This document shows, piece by piece, positions 21,817 through 33,986 of a stretch of DNA of 64,000 bases. The notes beneath the pieces were generated by a model. That model ran no database searches and was not told where the DNA came from. It was given only the letters and a program-made list of their open reading frames with translations. Source of the stretch: Corynespora cassiicola (taxonomy: Eukaryota; Ascomycota; Dothideomycetes; Pleosporales; Corynesporascaceae); contig JAEUWY010000008.1 in assembly GCA_022059125.1 (NCBI GenBank), positions 930,001-994,000 on the forward strand, written 5' to 3'. Positions within the stretch are counted from its first letter, which is position 1, and every line of letters begins with the position of its first letter. Position numbers and translations under genes: made by a program.

Positions 21817-22499
21817 TCCGTTGAAATGTTCTATGTTGAACCAATTCTAAAAAGAGACCAGGCTGATGGGATGCAGAATCTGGTTTCTAAAGCCCAACTA
21901 AGACCGAAGATATCGATGATACTTTGCGCATGGTCGACTGGTGGTACAGAAGAGTGGATGCTGGTGCGTACATCCAGGAAACAACGGAGTGTTCAGGAAA
22001 TGTCGTGTCGGGGGAATGAGAGAGGCTGGCCTGGAAGCTGAGGTGAGGGGTTGCTCAAGGCTGAGTCGCTCTGCCTGATGCCCAGATCGGAAGGATCCAA
22101 GGCGACATGCATCCACGTGACATGATCAATCTCCAAGGGCCCTGACGTTGCTAGGAGTCTCTTGATCAATAAAAGTGTGGTCTGGAGCCCTTAACCGAAG
22201 AGAATAGGTTTCATATATTGTTCATTGTTCCTTTGCTACTTTTGTTCATACACGACTTGACATCCAACGCCACACTCGTGATCCAGTGGATCTTGGAGAC
22301 TGAACCTTCGAACAAAACCCTTGGTTCAGCGGGAGTTGCACCATATCCTTCTTCTATCGCCAACCTAGACGTGTCCGGATCGAACGCCAGCCGCCCGCCT
22401 TTTTATCCATAATGCTTACGATTACTTTTCCTCCAACTCGGATGTTCCCTGATGCTCTTCTATACATGCAGTCCTTTCTAGAACTGTTCGGCTGTCCAA
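21817..22499. other. Intergenic, no gene recognised
   Basis: This lies between the kinase pseudogene head and the SWP1 3' end. Short open frames only; no RNA gene or repeat seen. Confidence 0.45.
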
Positions 22500-23469
22500 T
22501 TATCTAAGACCGGCCAAACGACGTTCCTGAACCTCGGACAAGGCCCGGCTGCCGCTCAAGAAAGCCACCAGACCAGTGACGGCGGCGGCAGGCAAGGTTT
22601 GGAAGAGGTTCCAGCTGGTGTAGTACATGAAAAAGATACCCTCAATGGCAAGGATGGATCCAAAGAACAGAGCGTGTGAGATGGGTGCGTTGCTGAAAGC
22701 CTTGCTGAAGTGGTTGGCATTGGCTCCCAAAGTCACCCATGCAACCAGCAACACAGGGAGCGCACCAGCCACGGCGGCGGCGAATACCAATGTGATGATC
22801 TTTGGAGGAGAGCTTGGGTCGGCACGGAAGGTATGGTGAAGCTCCTCTTGTACGGCGTAGCGGGTTGGCTTCTCGGGGATGGCCAGAGGAACGTTGGGGT
22901 CGCGCGTCACGTCGAGCTCGAACACTTTGCTCTTGTACGGAGTAGATGAACCGAAGGAGCCGATGACAATGGATGCTGGGATGGGGCTATCTGAGGTAAG
23001 GAACTGGTGGGGAAGGTCCTTTTGAGTCTGGCGATTGTCAGCTTGGTTCGTTGCGGTTGCATTCCGTCTCGTACCAAGTCCACCTTGCCCTTGCCGCTAT
23101 CCTTGACGCTGAAGACGAAAGACTCCTCAAGGCCGGTGCTTGGGTGAGTGAGGGTAAGGAAAGCCTGGTGGGGACGCGTCGCCTTCTTTCCGTCCACAGT
23201 GGTGAGCACCAGCTTCAAGGTGTCGGTGGCGCTCAATGACACGGGTTTGGACAGCGGAGCATCAGGGCTCAATCTGCAAGGAATTGGCTCGTAAGAATTA
23301 ATATGAATAGTCAAGTGGGAGAAGCTCACTTTTCCTTTGTACCCGCACCGACGCCTGCACCTTTGGCCTGGACGGTAAGGGTGGCATCATTGAAGGCCCA
23401 TGAGGCGGCAGAGGCAATGGATGCGCCCGAAAGCAGCAGCGAAGGAATCAGGGAATTCAGGAACCTCAT
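22500..23469 (-). CDS. SWP1: Ribophorin II / Swp1 subunit of oligosaccharyltransferase
   Basis: Swp1 is a membrane subunit of the ER complex that transfers the lipid-linked glycan to Asn-X-Ser/Thr. Exons on the minus strand are 23469-23330, 23273-23075 and 23027-22500, coding 288 residues. The N-terminus is a signal peptide (MRFLNSLIPSLLLSGASIASA). A luminal beta-rich domain follows with DTLKLVLTTVDGKKATRPHQ, FLTLTHPSTGLEESFVFSVK and, across a 47-bp intron, GKVDL|TQKDLPHQFLTSDSP, which restores the family sequence. SIVIGSFGSS and VFELDVTRDPNVP precede three C-terminal membrane helices: IITLVFAAAVAGALPVLLVA, HALFFGSILAIEGIFFMYY and LPAAAVTGLVAFLSG. Length is typical for fungal Swp1. Expected to be constitutive and essential. 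Confidence 0.9.
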
Positions 23470-25085
23470 AATTGGAAAAGTACGGGCTGGTCGTCGTAGA
23501 GCTCGATCATGATGCTGGAAGAGACGTAAGCTGTCCTTCGGAACATCTGCCGGCCCGTGACAGTCACGTGAATCTAATCGATAAGAGCGAGCATCTCCGT
23601 ACCCCAACATGGGATGAATAGGATGTCAGGTCACAGCGATCTACCCTGGCAGGTGAACAGCCTGATTGAGGGAATTTTCGCGTGCAGGTCTCATTCGCCA
23701 TGTTCGGTTTCAACGGTTAATCAACGATGCAGAAAAAAAAAATCAAGAATTTCATATCCCGGCTGGGCACCAGCGTCCGCAAAACCTTGAGCGGGCGTTA
23801 ACCACGACGTCCGTGGCCAGAGAAAGTTTGCCGTTGCATGTCCCCCGAGATAGAATTTCCCTGGAACGCTTGAGCTGGCTGAAGCCTTGGCAGAAAGCGT
23901 GTCCCCGTGTCAAGCGATGGGTGTCTGGCATGTGAAAGAGGCGTCCAACACATAGCCGTGTTTTCACGGTTGATGCATCCAGAAAAAGCAGCTGGTGTCG
24001 CTCCTTGCCAGAAGCTGGCAGCAGTTTCACCACGTAAGGCCTCGTGAGCTGGCTGAGATCGAAGATGGCTGACGTATGCGGAAACGAGTCAAAGCCATGG
24101 CTCTGAGCGCTCACCCGCCCCCATTGCCTCCCCCCGGGACACAGTTTGATGGCATGACGGCCAGATGCAGCAGTGGGAGACAGGAGGCGAGGGCTACCGG
24201 CATCGTGCAGGTCGAGTCGAAGGAAGATTTTGGTGAACAAAAGATGGTGTATGCATGCAGGCCGGCTCCACAGCGAGAGGTATAGTCAGGTTAGCCGCGC
24301 ACATGTAAGCAGGAAATGGCGGCGTGGGTGTGGATGGGTGTTTGAGTCGGATGGGGCCCCAGATCGGGGGGTTGCATCATGAGCAGGGCGCCAGTGCAGT
24401 AGTGGGCCGTAGCGGCCATCTGACTGCCGGTGCGCGTGCCTGCAGCGAACGTCTCGAGAACAGAGAATAGGCTGCCGGGTCGACGCCGGGCGTGCTGGGC
24501 CGGGCGCCGCGCAGACGTGGTCGTGGGCGTGGAGGCCCGGGTCTGACCTGGCTCTCTCGCGCCTTTGTCTGCGGCTGCGTTTCGGCCACGATGACGATGG
24601 CATCGACGACTCTCGCATCCCTGCCACGTCCGCCTCTCCCGCCTCTGCCATCAGGTATTTGAGCGCCGCGAGGGCCGCCGCGCCTGCATCCGCCTTGCGC
24701 AGCCTCGAACGTGTATTTGTACCGCCTGCTCTTGGACCGGAGCCGGTTCCGCAGTGACGACTTGTTTCCGAGCCCACCGCACTTTACCACGCTACCCTGC
24801 ACTACGCGCTACGCATTCCTGGCGCATGACCACCCGTAAGGCGGCCGCTAGGTACTTTGGCTGGCTTCCCTGACGCCTCTCGAGTACGCGCTGCCCGTTC
24901 TTCCACCGCGCAGACCGCTTCTTTTTTTGCGCATGGTCACCCGCCCCCTCCGCCTCTGCCCCGATATCGTCAACCCCAGGCGCGTTCCTAAATAACCCCC
25001 TCGCTCCCCCAGACCACCCCAGACTCCCCCACACGGCCACCCCGCGGCTTACTGCCAGCCATCGTATGGCGCCCGCTCGCTCTCA
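23470..25085. other. Intergenic (1.6 kb), divergent promoter region
   Basis: This separates the divergently transcribed SWP1 and lipase genes. No gene is recognised. A short A run lies near 23733. The right end (24960-25085) is C-rich and probably the lipase leader. The minus-strand frames at 23752-24240 and 24286-24802 have no domain signal. Confidence 0.45.
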
Positions 25086-27967
25086 ATGTCCTTCCTGTCC
25101 GACACCGTGCTTCCGGGCAGCACCCGACTACATGTAGAAGGACCTGGGAAAGAGGACAGGGGCAAGCCGAGGCGCCGCCAGAGCCATGCACAACTATTCA
25201 CCCCCCTCATCCAGCTGGTCAAGGACCCCGTACGCACAATCGGTGGCGCTGTGCACAGTCTGAACCTCGAGTCCGACGGCCATGACTTCTGCGCCGGATC
25301 CGCACATCGCAAACAGATTCTGTATGCTCGCATGCGAAATGTAGGTTCTACACCTTCTTCCGCACCTTCACATGCTCACATATCCACCCAGGCCGAGACC
25401 TACGACGAATGGAAAACTGCCGCGTCCGAGCTCGACACCCTCGAAGGCAATGATGCATGGAAGTTTGAGGACGAGTCGCAAGAATACGACGCTGCCTTGG
25501 TGGCTTCCCGCCTGCAGCAGTTGGACGAGGCTCGTCTGAACTGCGACGTGAAGAGAATGCTCTTCTTGATTCGGACGTCGCTTACACGCGGTCTTGGTGG
25601 CATGGGTGACTTGCGCTTATACAAGCACTCTCACATAGGGACCAAGAGGCTGATTGAAAAGTACATTGACTCGGCCCAAAAGACCCTGACCGCCCTTCTG
25701 GATGTGTCGGCGAAGCAGGGAGACCAGTGCCCCATTGAGCCGCGAGTGCTCATGGAACAGCTACTTGCCACCCGCCAATCTTTCGGCAGGAGTGCGCTTT
25801 TACTGTCAGGAGGCGGCACCTTTGGCATGAATCACATCGGTGTCGTGAAAAGCCTGTGGCAGGCTCGTCTCCTGCCGCGCATCATCTCAGGGGCTTCCGC
25901 GGGCAGTATTGTCTGTGCAGTCCTATGTTCAAAGACCGATGCAGAGATCCCGGCTGTCTTGGATGAGTTCTGCTACGGAGACCTAGCCGTCTTCGAAAAG
26001 GAGGGAGAAGAGGACGGCCTGATCAGAAAGGCCACACGTTTTCTGAAATACGGCGCCCTCTTCGATATAACCCATCTCGTCAACGTCATGAGAAATCTCC
26101 TGGGCGACATCACCTTCCAGGAGTCGTACAATCGGACACGACGAATCTTGAACATCACTGTTTCCAGTGCAAGCCTCTACGAATTACCTAGGTTGCTCAA
26201 CTACGTCACTGCTCCCAATGTCATGATCTGGTCCGCTGTGTAAGTGCCGGAACGCTCAGAGCTCACTTGTTTCTCGCTCGCTATGGTCAATTAACTAATA
26301 TTATCAGATGCGCGTCCTGTTCCGTCCCCTTTGTTTTCTCGGCCGCCTCACTACTTGCAAAGGATCCTAAGACCGGCAAGGAAGCTCCCTGGAACCCCAC
26401 CCCTAACGCCGGCTGGATCGATGGATCCGTAGACAACGACTTGCCCATGACAAGGCTTGCCGAGATGTTCAACGTGAACCATTTCATCGTGTCTCAGGTC
26501 AATCCTCACGTGGTGCCCTTTTTGGCCAAAGAAGAGGAGAACATTGGCGCAGAAGCTCAGCACAACTCTGCTTTCTCGGCAGGTCCTGGTTGGATCAACA
26601 GTCTGGCGAGTCTTGCAAAGGGAGAGGCTTTGCATCGTCTTCAAGTGCTCTCAGAAATGGGTGTATTCCCCAACTATCTTACCAAGGCTAGGTCGGTGCT
26701 CAACCAGCGATATTCTGGCGACATTACTATTTTCCCCTCTATATCCTACGCCCACTTCCCTAAAGTACTCAGCAATCCGACAACAGAATACATGTTGCAA
26801 TGCATGCTCACAGGAGAGCGTGCGACATGGCCGAAGCTTTCTCGAATACAGAATCATGTCGCTATAGAACTCGCTCTGGACGAGACGATCCGACAACTCC
26901 GAGCCCGCGTCGTTTTCAGCCCTAGCCAGGTCGATCTTCGCCTCAGCAACTTCAGCAGGCCTTTGTCTCAAGGTAGCGATCTGGCAACTGGACGTCGTCG
27001 AGGTAGAGGGCAGCCCAAGTCCGCTCACCTTGAGCGCGAATCGGCCCCAATCACTCCGATTGTCCCTACCACTCCCACAAGATCACGGCGGCTTGACACT
27101 CCACACATCAAGCTACCCTCACAGGCAGTCCAGGCCTCAAAACCGCATCTACCGATGAACCCACTGAAGAAGCACACTATGTCTCTGGATGGAAGTCATC
27201 AGAGCAGCTCCCTCGATACATTCTCTTCGTCTACCAACCCTGATGGCTCGTCTTCGGATGGCGAGTTTTCCGGCGGGATCGACACCGACACTTCTGATAT
27301 TCTTTCTTCTCCGTCACCTCCAAATTCTCCCTCTGCGCAGATGCCAACCTTGTGGCCTTCCACTCGCCAAGTTCTATTTCCTTCATCTTCTCAGCCCGCT
27401 ACACCATCCATGCCAAACATTGCCTTTGGAAATCGACACGCTTCCTATCTTAATCTCACAATGACCTCATTCGCGGAACCTAGCTCCCCAGAGCTTCGCT
27501 ACAAGCGCTTGTTCCATCCTCCTGGACCAGTTGCCCCTGACCCGTCTTCTGTTGATCCTGATCTACAGGAAGAAATTGAGAAGACGGTTCAACCACTTGC
27601 ACAAATGTACCCATTCGTGCAGCGAACTGAATCCGTACCCGAAAACCAAAAGGTTCCTGTACCTGCAATGGGCACGACCGACTCCCTTCCAGAGGAAGGC
27701 CTGAGCGTGTTTGATCACTCTTCCCTGCCGACACCAGCGCTGAGCCCGCTCTCTACGCGCGACGATCTCAAGGCACCCGCCCCCTCTTCACAGAGGAAGC
27801 TCAGCAAACAGGAAAAGAAGGAACTCAAAGAAGCAGAACGAGACCGCAAGAAAAGCAGACGCGGAAGCGCCCAAGGCGCTGGGCTCGGCCTCATGCTCGA
27901 CATATCTGGTACCCGGGGAATGATGCTGCGGAAGCGTGGCTCAAAGGTTGGGCTACCATCAAGCTGA
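25086..27967 (+). CDS. Patatin-domain triacylglycerol lipase (Tgl3/4/5 type), lipid-droplet enzyme
   Basis: Members hydrolyse stored triacylglycerol at lipid droplets, and some also act as lysophospholipid acyltransferases. Three exons, 25086-25340, 25392-26239 and 26308-27967, give 920 residues. The domain of unknown function that precedes the patatin fold in this family is at about 75-200 (RKQILYARMRN|AETYDEWKTAA, then MLFLIRTSLTRGLGGM). The patatin domain runs from about 220: oxyanion loop SGGGTFGMNHIG, nucleophile elbow GASAG with Ser near residue 254, and the dyad Asp in GWIDGSVDNDLP near 408. The C-terminal 370 residues are Ser/Pro-rich and disordered with a basic end (KQEKKELKEAERDRKKSRRG), probably the regulatory and droplet-targeting part. 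Intron 1 is 51 bp and stop-free in frame; it is called because the family sequence is continuous across it. Confidence 0.88.
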
Positions 27968-29333
27968 ACCCACTTATTCATACTCACCTATTTTCTTTTC
28001 TTTGTCTTCGAGCTCTTTGGTTGCATTGCGATGTTTTCCTTCTACTTGCATTGGGAAGGGCACAATACCATGTTGGGCATGGGCTGGAGTTTTCTTCTTT
28101 TTCTCTTACAGGTTCGGGACTGCAAATATTTCCTGGGAGGAAAGGGAAGGATAAGCAAGACAAAGATTGATGAAAGATGATAAGATTTGGTAGATTGGAA
28201 GGATCACTGAGGACACATTCTCTTTGGCCCCTTTTATTCCGAGCCCCTAACTACCTATAAGCATTCAACCTTTTGTAATTTTTAGCTGCTAGTACCTATT
28301 TTCTGAACTTCGCTTCATGCATATGCTTTTCCAGTCTATGGGTTGCTTTCGCATAGGATGGGCAATATACACACAAGTAGAGAGCGTGGTTACAGTATGG
28401 CATTGTCTTTTGCAGCCGGAAGCGCATACAGAGGGATTTCCAACATGATCAATTGAAAAGGCCATCGGTGAATGAGTGATGCCGAGTGATTGCCTCCAAT
28501 ATTCTGGGCCTGCAGCGTTGACCAGTGTTGCGCTGGTCATTCCGCCCCCACTCTGCTCTCCAGCAAGGCAGCCAATTGCAGGGCCAACGAAACCCTAGAT
28601 GATACACTAAGCACTAAGGTGCAAGGCAGCTCTTATGCGGTGAAAAGCTCTTGTCTTTTGCAAGATACAGTATATGTGCGGTTGGCTGAATTTTATAGCC
28701 CTGCATAATCGTGCATGTCTAGAATCACGGAATCGTTAAAGTGCGCTGCCTCCACGCTTGGGAGATCGCGACCTACAGTTTACCGACCACAATCCACCTT
28801 TTTGAGACTGATTTCCAACTACTTAACATATTGCGCCGTATGTGAGCTAAATAATGGAGTTGCTGTATAATTTGTATTAGCGCTGCGATGGGAGCTAACC
28901 AATCCCTCACGTCGACGTGTTCATAGGACGTTCCACAAAGGCTTCTACACCTGAGAACAGGGACTATGGCCACCGTAACAAGGGCATAATTGATAAATAA
29001 CCATATTAGCACCGACCTTCGGGCTGATTGTTAACCTACACGAGCCATCCTTTGAGATAAATCGAGGTTAGTTATACGCCTGAGCCTATCATCCTTCTCC
29101 TAATGGTTAGTGTGCCTGATGTCAGCACTAAAAAACTCGCATAGGGCAAGCCTTTGGAGTCCAACATCCACTTTATACGATGTTAGTTTTGAGAGGCTTA
29201 ATCGTCAAGGCCATGCATTCATACGGCGTAGCTTTTCATATTCTGGCTATAACTTAAACGGGGTCACGAAAGGTAGAGCCACTTTCAAGCTGAATTCCAA
29301 TCCACTTTCCAAAAAGATTCACTTCTCTCCTCA
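27968..29333. other. Intergenic (1.4 kb), no gene recognised
   Basis: Lipase 3' region followed by the promoter of the O-methyltransferase. Lower GC than the flanking genes; only short open frames without domains. Confidence 0.45.
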
Positions 29334-30680
29334 ATGGACGACTCGGAGCTCACAAAGAATATCACCGCTTTGGCGGCATCGGGCCAGCCTCTCCCCGAGA
29401 AAGAAAGAGTCAAACTGTATAGCGCCATTACCCAACTACGAGATGCAATCGAAAGCCCATTAGAGGCAACATTTCGCTTCGCTTTTGGAGTATGATTATT
29501 GGACATATTCTAGCTTGAATGTTTGTACTTACTGCATTTCAGGCACACGATGCTGCGGCACTTGCAATTGGTATCAACATGAAGCTCTTCGACATTTCAG
29601 TTGCCACCGGGCACGCACTTACAGTTGACGATTTTGCCGGAAAGGCTTCTGCGGACGCTTTGCTGGTGGGTAAGTGCAGGAGCTTATTTCAGCGCCAGGG
29701 ACCAAGATCAAAGCTAAATTGAGTCGAGTCGAGTCTTGAACATGTTGACAGGCCTTGGCCTTTTTCGTCCGGAAGCTACCGAGAAATATATTGCGACTCC
29801 GCTTGGAAGCGTGTACGTCACGGGCTCTCCTTTGAGAGATTGCATTATTCACCTGTAAGCACATCTCCAAAACATCTCAACGTGGTATTGTACTGATGCA
29901 TCCTCCAGCCAATCCCACAATGCAGCCGCCGCCAAACTTCCCGAATATTTCAGGCTGAAGGGATACGAAAATCCCGACGATGCATACGAGAGCCCATGGC
30001 AATTCTCCGAGAAAACCGACAAGCACTACTTCGACTGGCTCGCTGAATACCCCCACCTACAAGACGCCTTCAACACCGCCCTAGGTCTCGCCCGTCTCGA
30101 GCCCTTTCACTGGTCCGAATTCTACCCCATAAAAGAAAAACTCCAAGGCACCTCGAACAAAACCCTCCTCGTTGACATTGGCGGCGGTATCGGTCACGAC
30201 GTCATCGCCTTCCGCGAAAAGAATCCAGACATCACTGGCAAACTCATCTTCGAAGACTTGCCCATAGTCATCGAATCGAGCAAGAGCAAAGAGTTGCCCC
30301 AAGGTATCGAGGGCGTGGGACACGACTTTTTCCAGCCGCAGCCTGATGCGGTCAAGGGGGCGAAGTTTTACTACCTTCGTACTGTGCTGCATGATTTCCC
30401 TGATAAGCAGGCACGTGTCATTATCAAGCATGTGCGGGATATCATGACGGAGGGCTCGGTTCTGTTGATTAATGAAAAGCTTATGCCGGAGCGGGATGTG
30501 TCGCTTTTGCAGGCTAGACTGGATTGGAATATGATGGTGTGCTTTTCCTCGTTGGACCGCACGGAGAGGCAGTTCAAGGAGTTGTTGGAGTCGGAGGGTT
30601 TTAGGATGACAGGGACGTATAGGCCTCAGGGTGATATTCCTGGTTCGCCTACTTTGCTTGAGTTTGTGCTTGCAAAGTAG
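29334..30680 (+). CDS. SAM-dependent O-methyltransferase (plant-caffeate/fungal secondary-metabolite type)
   Basis: Predicted to methylate a hydroxyl of a small aromatic or polyketide-like substrate. Four exons, 29334-29489, 29543-29669, 29752-29854 and 29909-30680, give 385 residues. The N-terminal dimerisation/winged-helix part has LEATFRFAFG|AHDAAALAIGINMKLFDI and YIATPLGSVYVTGSPLRDCI. The SAM site is LLVDIGGGIGHDVIAF near residue 218; FEDLP, YYLRTVLHDFPD (catalytic His) and SVLLINEKLMPE follow in family order. Exon 2 ends at DALLV and exon 3 begins GLGLF. In relatives about eight residues of an (R)ILR-like helix lie between, so this copy is short there or the exon 2 end is mis-set. It converges with the dehydrogenase on its right (163 bp between stops). 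Confidence 0.82.
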
Positions 30681-30843
30681 TACATATCTGTAAGGATGTT
30701 CGGTTTCAGTTCCAGAATTCTATACTCTGTGAGATGGGATCAACGAAACAATTACCAGATATCTTATTTTCATGACAGAATACATTAAATTTCAAGTAAA
30801 CTAGACTCCATGCTGTATGCAAACATCGACCTGATAAAAATGT

Positions 30844-32202
30844 CTATTCGACACTATACAAACCCAGAAGGCTCTTCAAACTCAGTTTCTTTCCTGTCTG
30901 CAATAGCACATTCAAAGCACCACTGCCGAGATAAACCGGGCACTTGATAGCTTGAGCCTCATCCACAGATTTCTTCAAGTCCTTGACGAATGTATCGAGA
31001 TTAGCTCCCGAGTCACCCTTGCCTTCCAAAATAGAAATCATCTGAGGGCCAAAATCCTTGAACATGGTGCTTCCTCCTGCAGCCTCTACGGCGAGTTCAT
31101 AGAGCTGAGGAAGCGGTAGGCCGACGTGCTTCGCGAATGCAACACTTTCTGCTGCAGCAACCAAGTGGATGCCTTCGAGAAGCTTGATGACGAGGTCGAG
31201 CCTCTCTTTTTTCGATGTATCGGATAGCGAGGACTGGATTTGTGCAACGGGAGTAGAAGTCCACAACCGGACAATGCTGGCATCATCGTTGGCACCCCAA
31301 CCACGGTCTAGGGCCGAGAAGTAAACCTGCTCTGCGATAGTGCAAAGAGTAGTCGGGAAGTCGAGGAGGCGAGCCATGGATGTTATTATACCCTTTTCAT
31401 GCGTCAGCTTCTTCTGATGATGATTGGGCTTTGCGTCTTGGGTACTTACCGTATCCTTGAGGATGATGGTCACAGCGCTTGCACCAGGGAAATAATCCTC
31501 AGCCAATGTCCGCGTACTCCTGTTCTCGAACATCCAGCTCCATCCCTTACTCGCAATCACAGCATCTCTGACATCCTTTCCAGGAAGTCCCAGCCGCGCT
31601 CCAAATCCAAAAGCCTCGCTGACGGACAGAATCTGAATCGCTGCTAGAACTTGGTGTACCATCTTCATGTTGCTGCCTGCACCAACGCCACCCTCCACAA
31701 TAAAAAGTTTTGACGGTGCGGACATTTCTTGTAGCAGCCACTGGCCCTTCTCAATGGCTTTCGGCGATGCGCCCGCCATAATTGACAATGTTCCGTCTGC
31801 AGCCCTAATCGCACCACCTGACACGGGTGCATCGATAAAGAATACATCTCCTCTGCCTCCATCTTTCAATGACTTCTCCACCTCTTGCGCATATGCGCTC
31901 GGCACTGTAGAACAAAGCAGCAACGTCGCGCCCTGGGGCAAGCCCTTGAGAATTCCGTCGGCTCCGAAGATGGCATCCTGCGCCTGCTGCGCGGTGGCTA
32001 CCATGCACACATAGAAAGCCTTTTCTTTTGCTGACTCCGAAAGAGAAGAGGATGGAATGCCGCCAGCAGCCTTGAACTTGTCGAGCGTAGGACCGTACAC
32101 ATCGAATCCGGTCACGGGATAGCCCTGCTTGACGAGATTCGTAGCCATACCGAAGCCCATGGCTCCGAGGCCGCAAAACCCGATAGCCGGTTTGGAAGAC
32201 AT
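30844..32202 (-). CDS. NAD-binding beta-hydroxyacid dehydrogenase, L-threonate dehydrogenase-like, with duplicated C-terminal domain
   Basis: The family oxidises 3-hydroxyacids with NAD; LtnD-type members act on L-threonate or D-erythronate. Two exons, 32202-31450 and 31392-30844, give 433 residues. The Rossmann motif is GFCGLGAMGFGMA (residues 8-20). Substrate-binding DAPVSGG is at 124-130 and the catalytic Lys is in GSNMKMVHQ (K180). A second copy of the helical C-terminal domain follows at about 310-420 (LLEGIHLVAAAESVAFAKHV then GGSTMFKDFGPQM), an arrangement seen in the fungal/plant LtnD-like group. The 57-bp intron (31393-31449) is a multiple of three and stop-free but has GTAAGT, a GCTGACG branch and AG. 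It is divergent from the aldolase gene, which suggests a shared sugar-acid pathway. Confidence 0.85.
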   Translation of the reverse strand: MSSKPAIGFCGLGAMGFGMATNLVKQGYPVTGFDVYGPTLDKFKAAGGIPSSSLSESAKEKAFYVCMVATAQQAQDAIFGADGILKGLPQGATLLLCSTVPSAYAQEVEKSLKDGGRGDVFFIDAPVSGGAIRAADGTLSIMAGASPKAIEKGQWLLQEMSAPSKLFIVEGGVGAGSNMKMVHQVLAAIQILSVSEAFGFGARLGLPGKDVRDAVIASKGWSWMFENRSTRTLAEDYFPGASAVTIILKDTVSTQDAKPNHHQKKLTHEKGIITSMARLLDFPTTLCTIAEQVYFSALDRGWGANDDASIVRLWTSTPVAQIQSSLSDTSKKERLDLVIKLLEGIHLVAAAESVAFAKHVGLPLPQLYELAVEAAGGSTMFKDFGPQMISILEGKGDSGANLDTFVKDLKKSVDEAQAIKCPVYLGSGALNVLLQTGKKLSLKSLLGLYSVE

Positions 32203-33060
32203 GATGCGTGTTTTTCGTTTCGCGTGACGTCGACCAGCTCAAGGGACTTCAGATGGAATGGGAGTCGAGTCAAGGGGTATCAAAGCAGTCGTTCGATCAG
32301 GAAAACGCGCAAAAGACGAAAGAGTTATGTAAACCCCGTTCAAAAGCCGGCGCTGCCGCCGACCTTGTACCCATCGGCATCTCCGCCGACTCCAGCCTTC
32401 GTAAAACCCACACTTCAAAGCGAACTGCAGCCCTATTTGCAACGAGCTACACCAGCCATCCCCCGCGCATCCCCCACACCGGAACCGCCATAGCAACACC
32501 AGCCCAACAATGCTGACACCCTCCGGACCGGAAGGCGGATGCGGCATCCCATGGGCTTTGAACTGGAAGGCGAACTTGCACCAAGGCGCTCCGGCAAAAG
32601 TCGCGTCGACGGGTGTTCTACCGCGACAAGGACCCCGCACTACGACGGAAGCGTGTAGCGGGGTAGCTTCGCGCCGGCAAATGTCGCACCGAAGCTGGGG
32701 CAGGCCGATGGGACTGCTCGATGCAGCAATCCGGGAGGCTCAATTGATGTGGAGAAGGGGGGCTCTCGAGCGCGCCATTATCTCATCGAGGGGGGCGTTT
32801 AGATCAGCCTGTTTGGCGGCCCGATGGCTTCGGGGGTGGTGGTCACGGTAACTGCGGTTTCGTCATTGCTCGTACTTGTTCGCTCCCCGCTGTTGTTTTG
32901 TAGTATTACTTTACTCGGATCCCGCCGGCGGGTCGTGTGATGCATTTTTTACGACGCCTTCTAGTCTTTATTTTGGGATAGCTTGACCTTTGGTGTGGTT
33001 GAACAGAGAATCACACATCCTGCCCTGTTGAAACTGCGGCTCTCATATACACCCATCACC
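32203..33060. promoter_or_regulatory. Divergent promoter between dehydrogenase and aldolase
   Basis: These 858 bases lie between two genes read outward, so they must hold both promoters. I see no clear TATA box; ATATAC occurs just before the aldolase start. No other gene is evident. Confidence 0.45.
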
Positions 33061-33986
33061 ATGGAGAAGAACCGCGCAATCCCCCTCCTCGACAAGGCCC
33101 AGCGCGAAGGCTATGGCATCCCAGCCATGTGCTGCTACAACACCGAGGGCATCCTCGCGACGGTGCGCGCCGCCGAAGCCAAAAACTCGCCCGCCATGGT
33201 ATGCTTGCGGCCATCCCCCCCCACTTTCCGACAATCGGACGGATAGGCTAAACCTCTCTCTTTTTGCTCTAGATATTGCTCTTCCCGTGGGCAATCCACT
33301 ACGCTAATTCGTGCCTCGTGCACCTCGCCGCCGAAGCCGCGCGCAACGCCTCCGTCCCCGTGACCGTACACCTAGACCACGCCCAAGACCCCGTCATCGT
33401 GAAGAAGGCCGCCGACATGGGCGGATTCGACAGCATCATGATCGACATGAGCCACTATGAGAAGGAAGAGAACCTGCGCTTGACCACCGAGTTGACGCAG
33501 TACTGCCACAACCTGGGCATCGCCTGCGAGGCCGAGCCCGGCAGGATTGAGGGAGGCGAGGACGGAGTCGCGGATACTGCGGATCTGCAGGGCTTGTTGA
33601 CTACCCCTGAAGAGGCGCAACTATTTGTAGACTGCGGGATCGACTGGCTGGCTCCGGCTTTTGGAAACGTGCACGGCAATTATGGACCCAGGGGGATTCA
33701 GTTGGAATACGAGAGGCTGCAGAGTATTACGGATGCAGTCGGGAACAAGGTGCGCTTGGTGCTTCACGGTGCAGATCCGTTTACGACGGAGATTTTCCAA
33801 AGGTGCATTGGGCATGGAGTGAGCAAGATCAATATTAACAAGGTTTTGAACAATCCGTGCCAGAAGGTGTGGGCAGAGAAGGCGAATAAGGCTCCATTTA
33901 CGAGTGTTATTGAAGAGGCGACGAATGAGATGCAAAAGGCTGTTGAAAGGTGCTGTGATATGCTGGGGTCGACTGGTAAGGCGTGA
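33061..33986 (+). CDS. Class II (zinc) aldolase of the fructose/tagatose-bisphosphate aldolase family
   Basis: Predicted to cleave a phosphorylated ketose or oxo-acid with a bound metal. Exons 33061-33198 and 33273-33986 give 283 residues, the usual size of bacterial KbaY/GatY-type enzymes. Visible features in order are GIPAMCCYNTEGILATVRAA, the metal site VTVHLDHAQDP near residue 80, IMIDMSHYEKEENLRLT, the Glu-rich loop EAEPGRIEGGEDGV, APAFGNVHGNYGP with a metal His, RLVLHGADPF and the phosphate-binding GVSKININ. It differs from glycolytic FbaA, which is about 360 residues. In some organisms such aldolases work with LtnD-like dehydrogenases and a four-carbon acid-sugar kinase; no kinase is present in this window. 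Confidence 0.85.
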
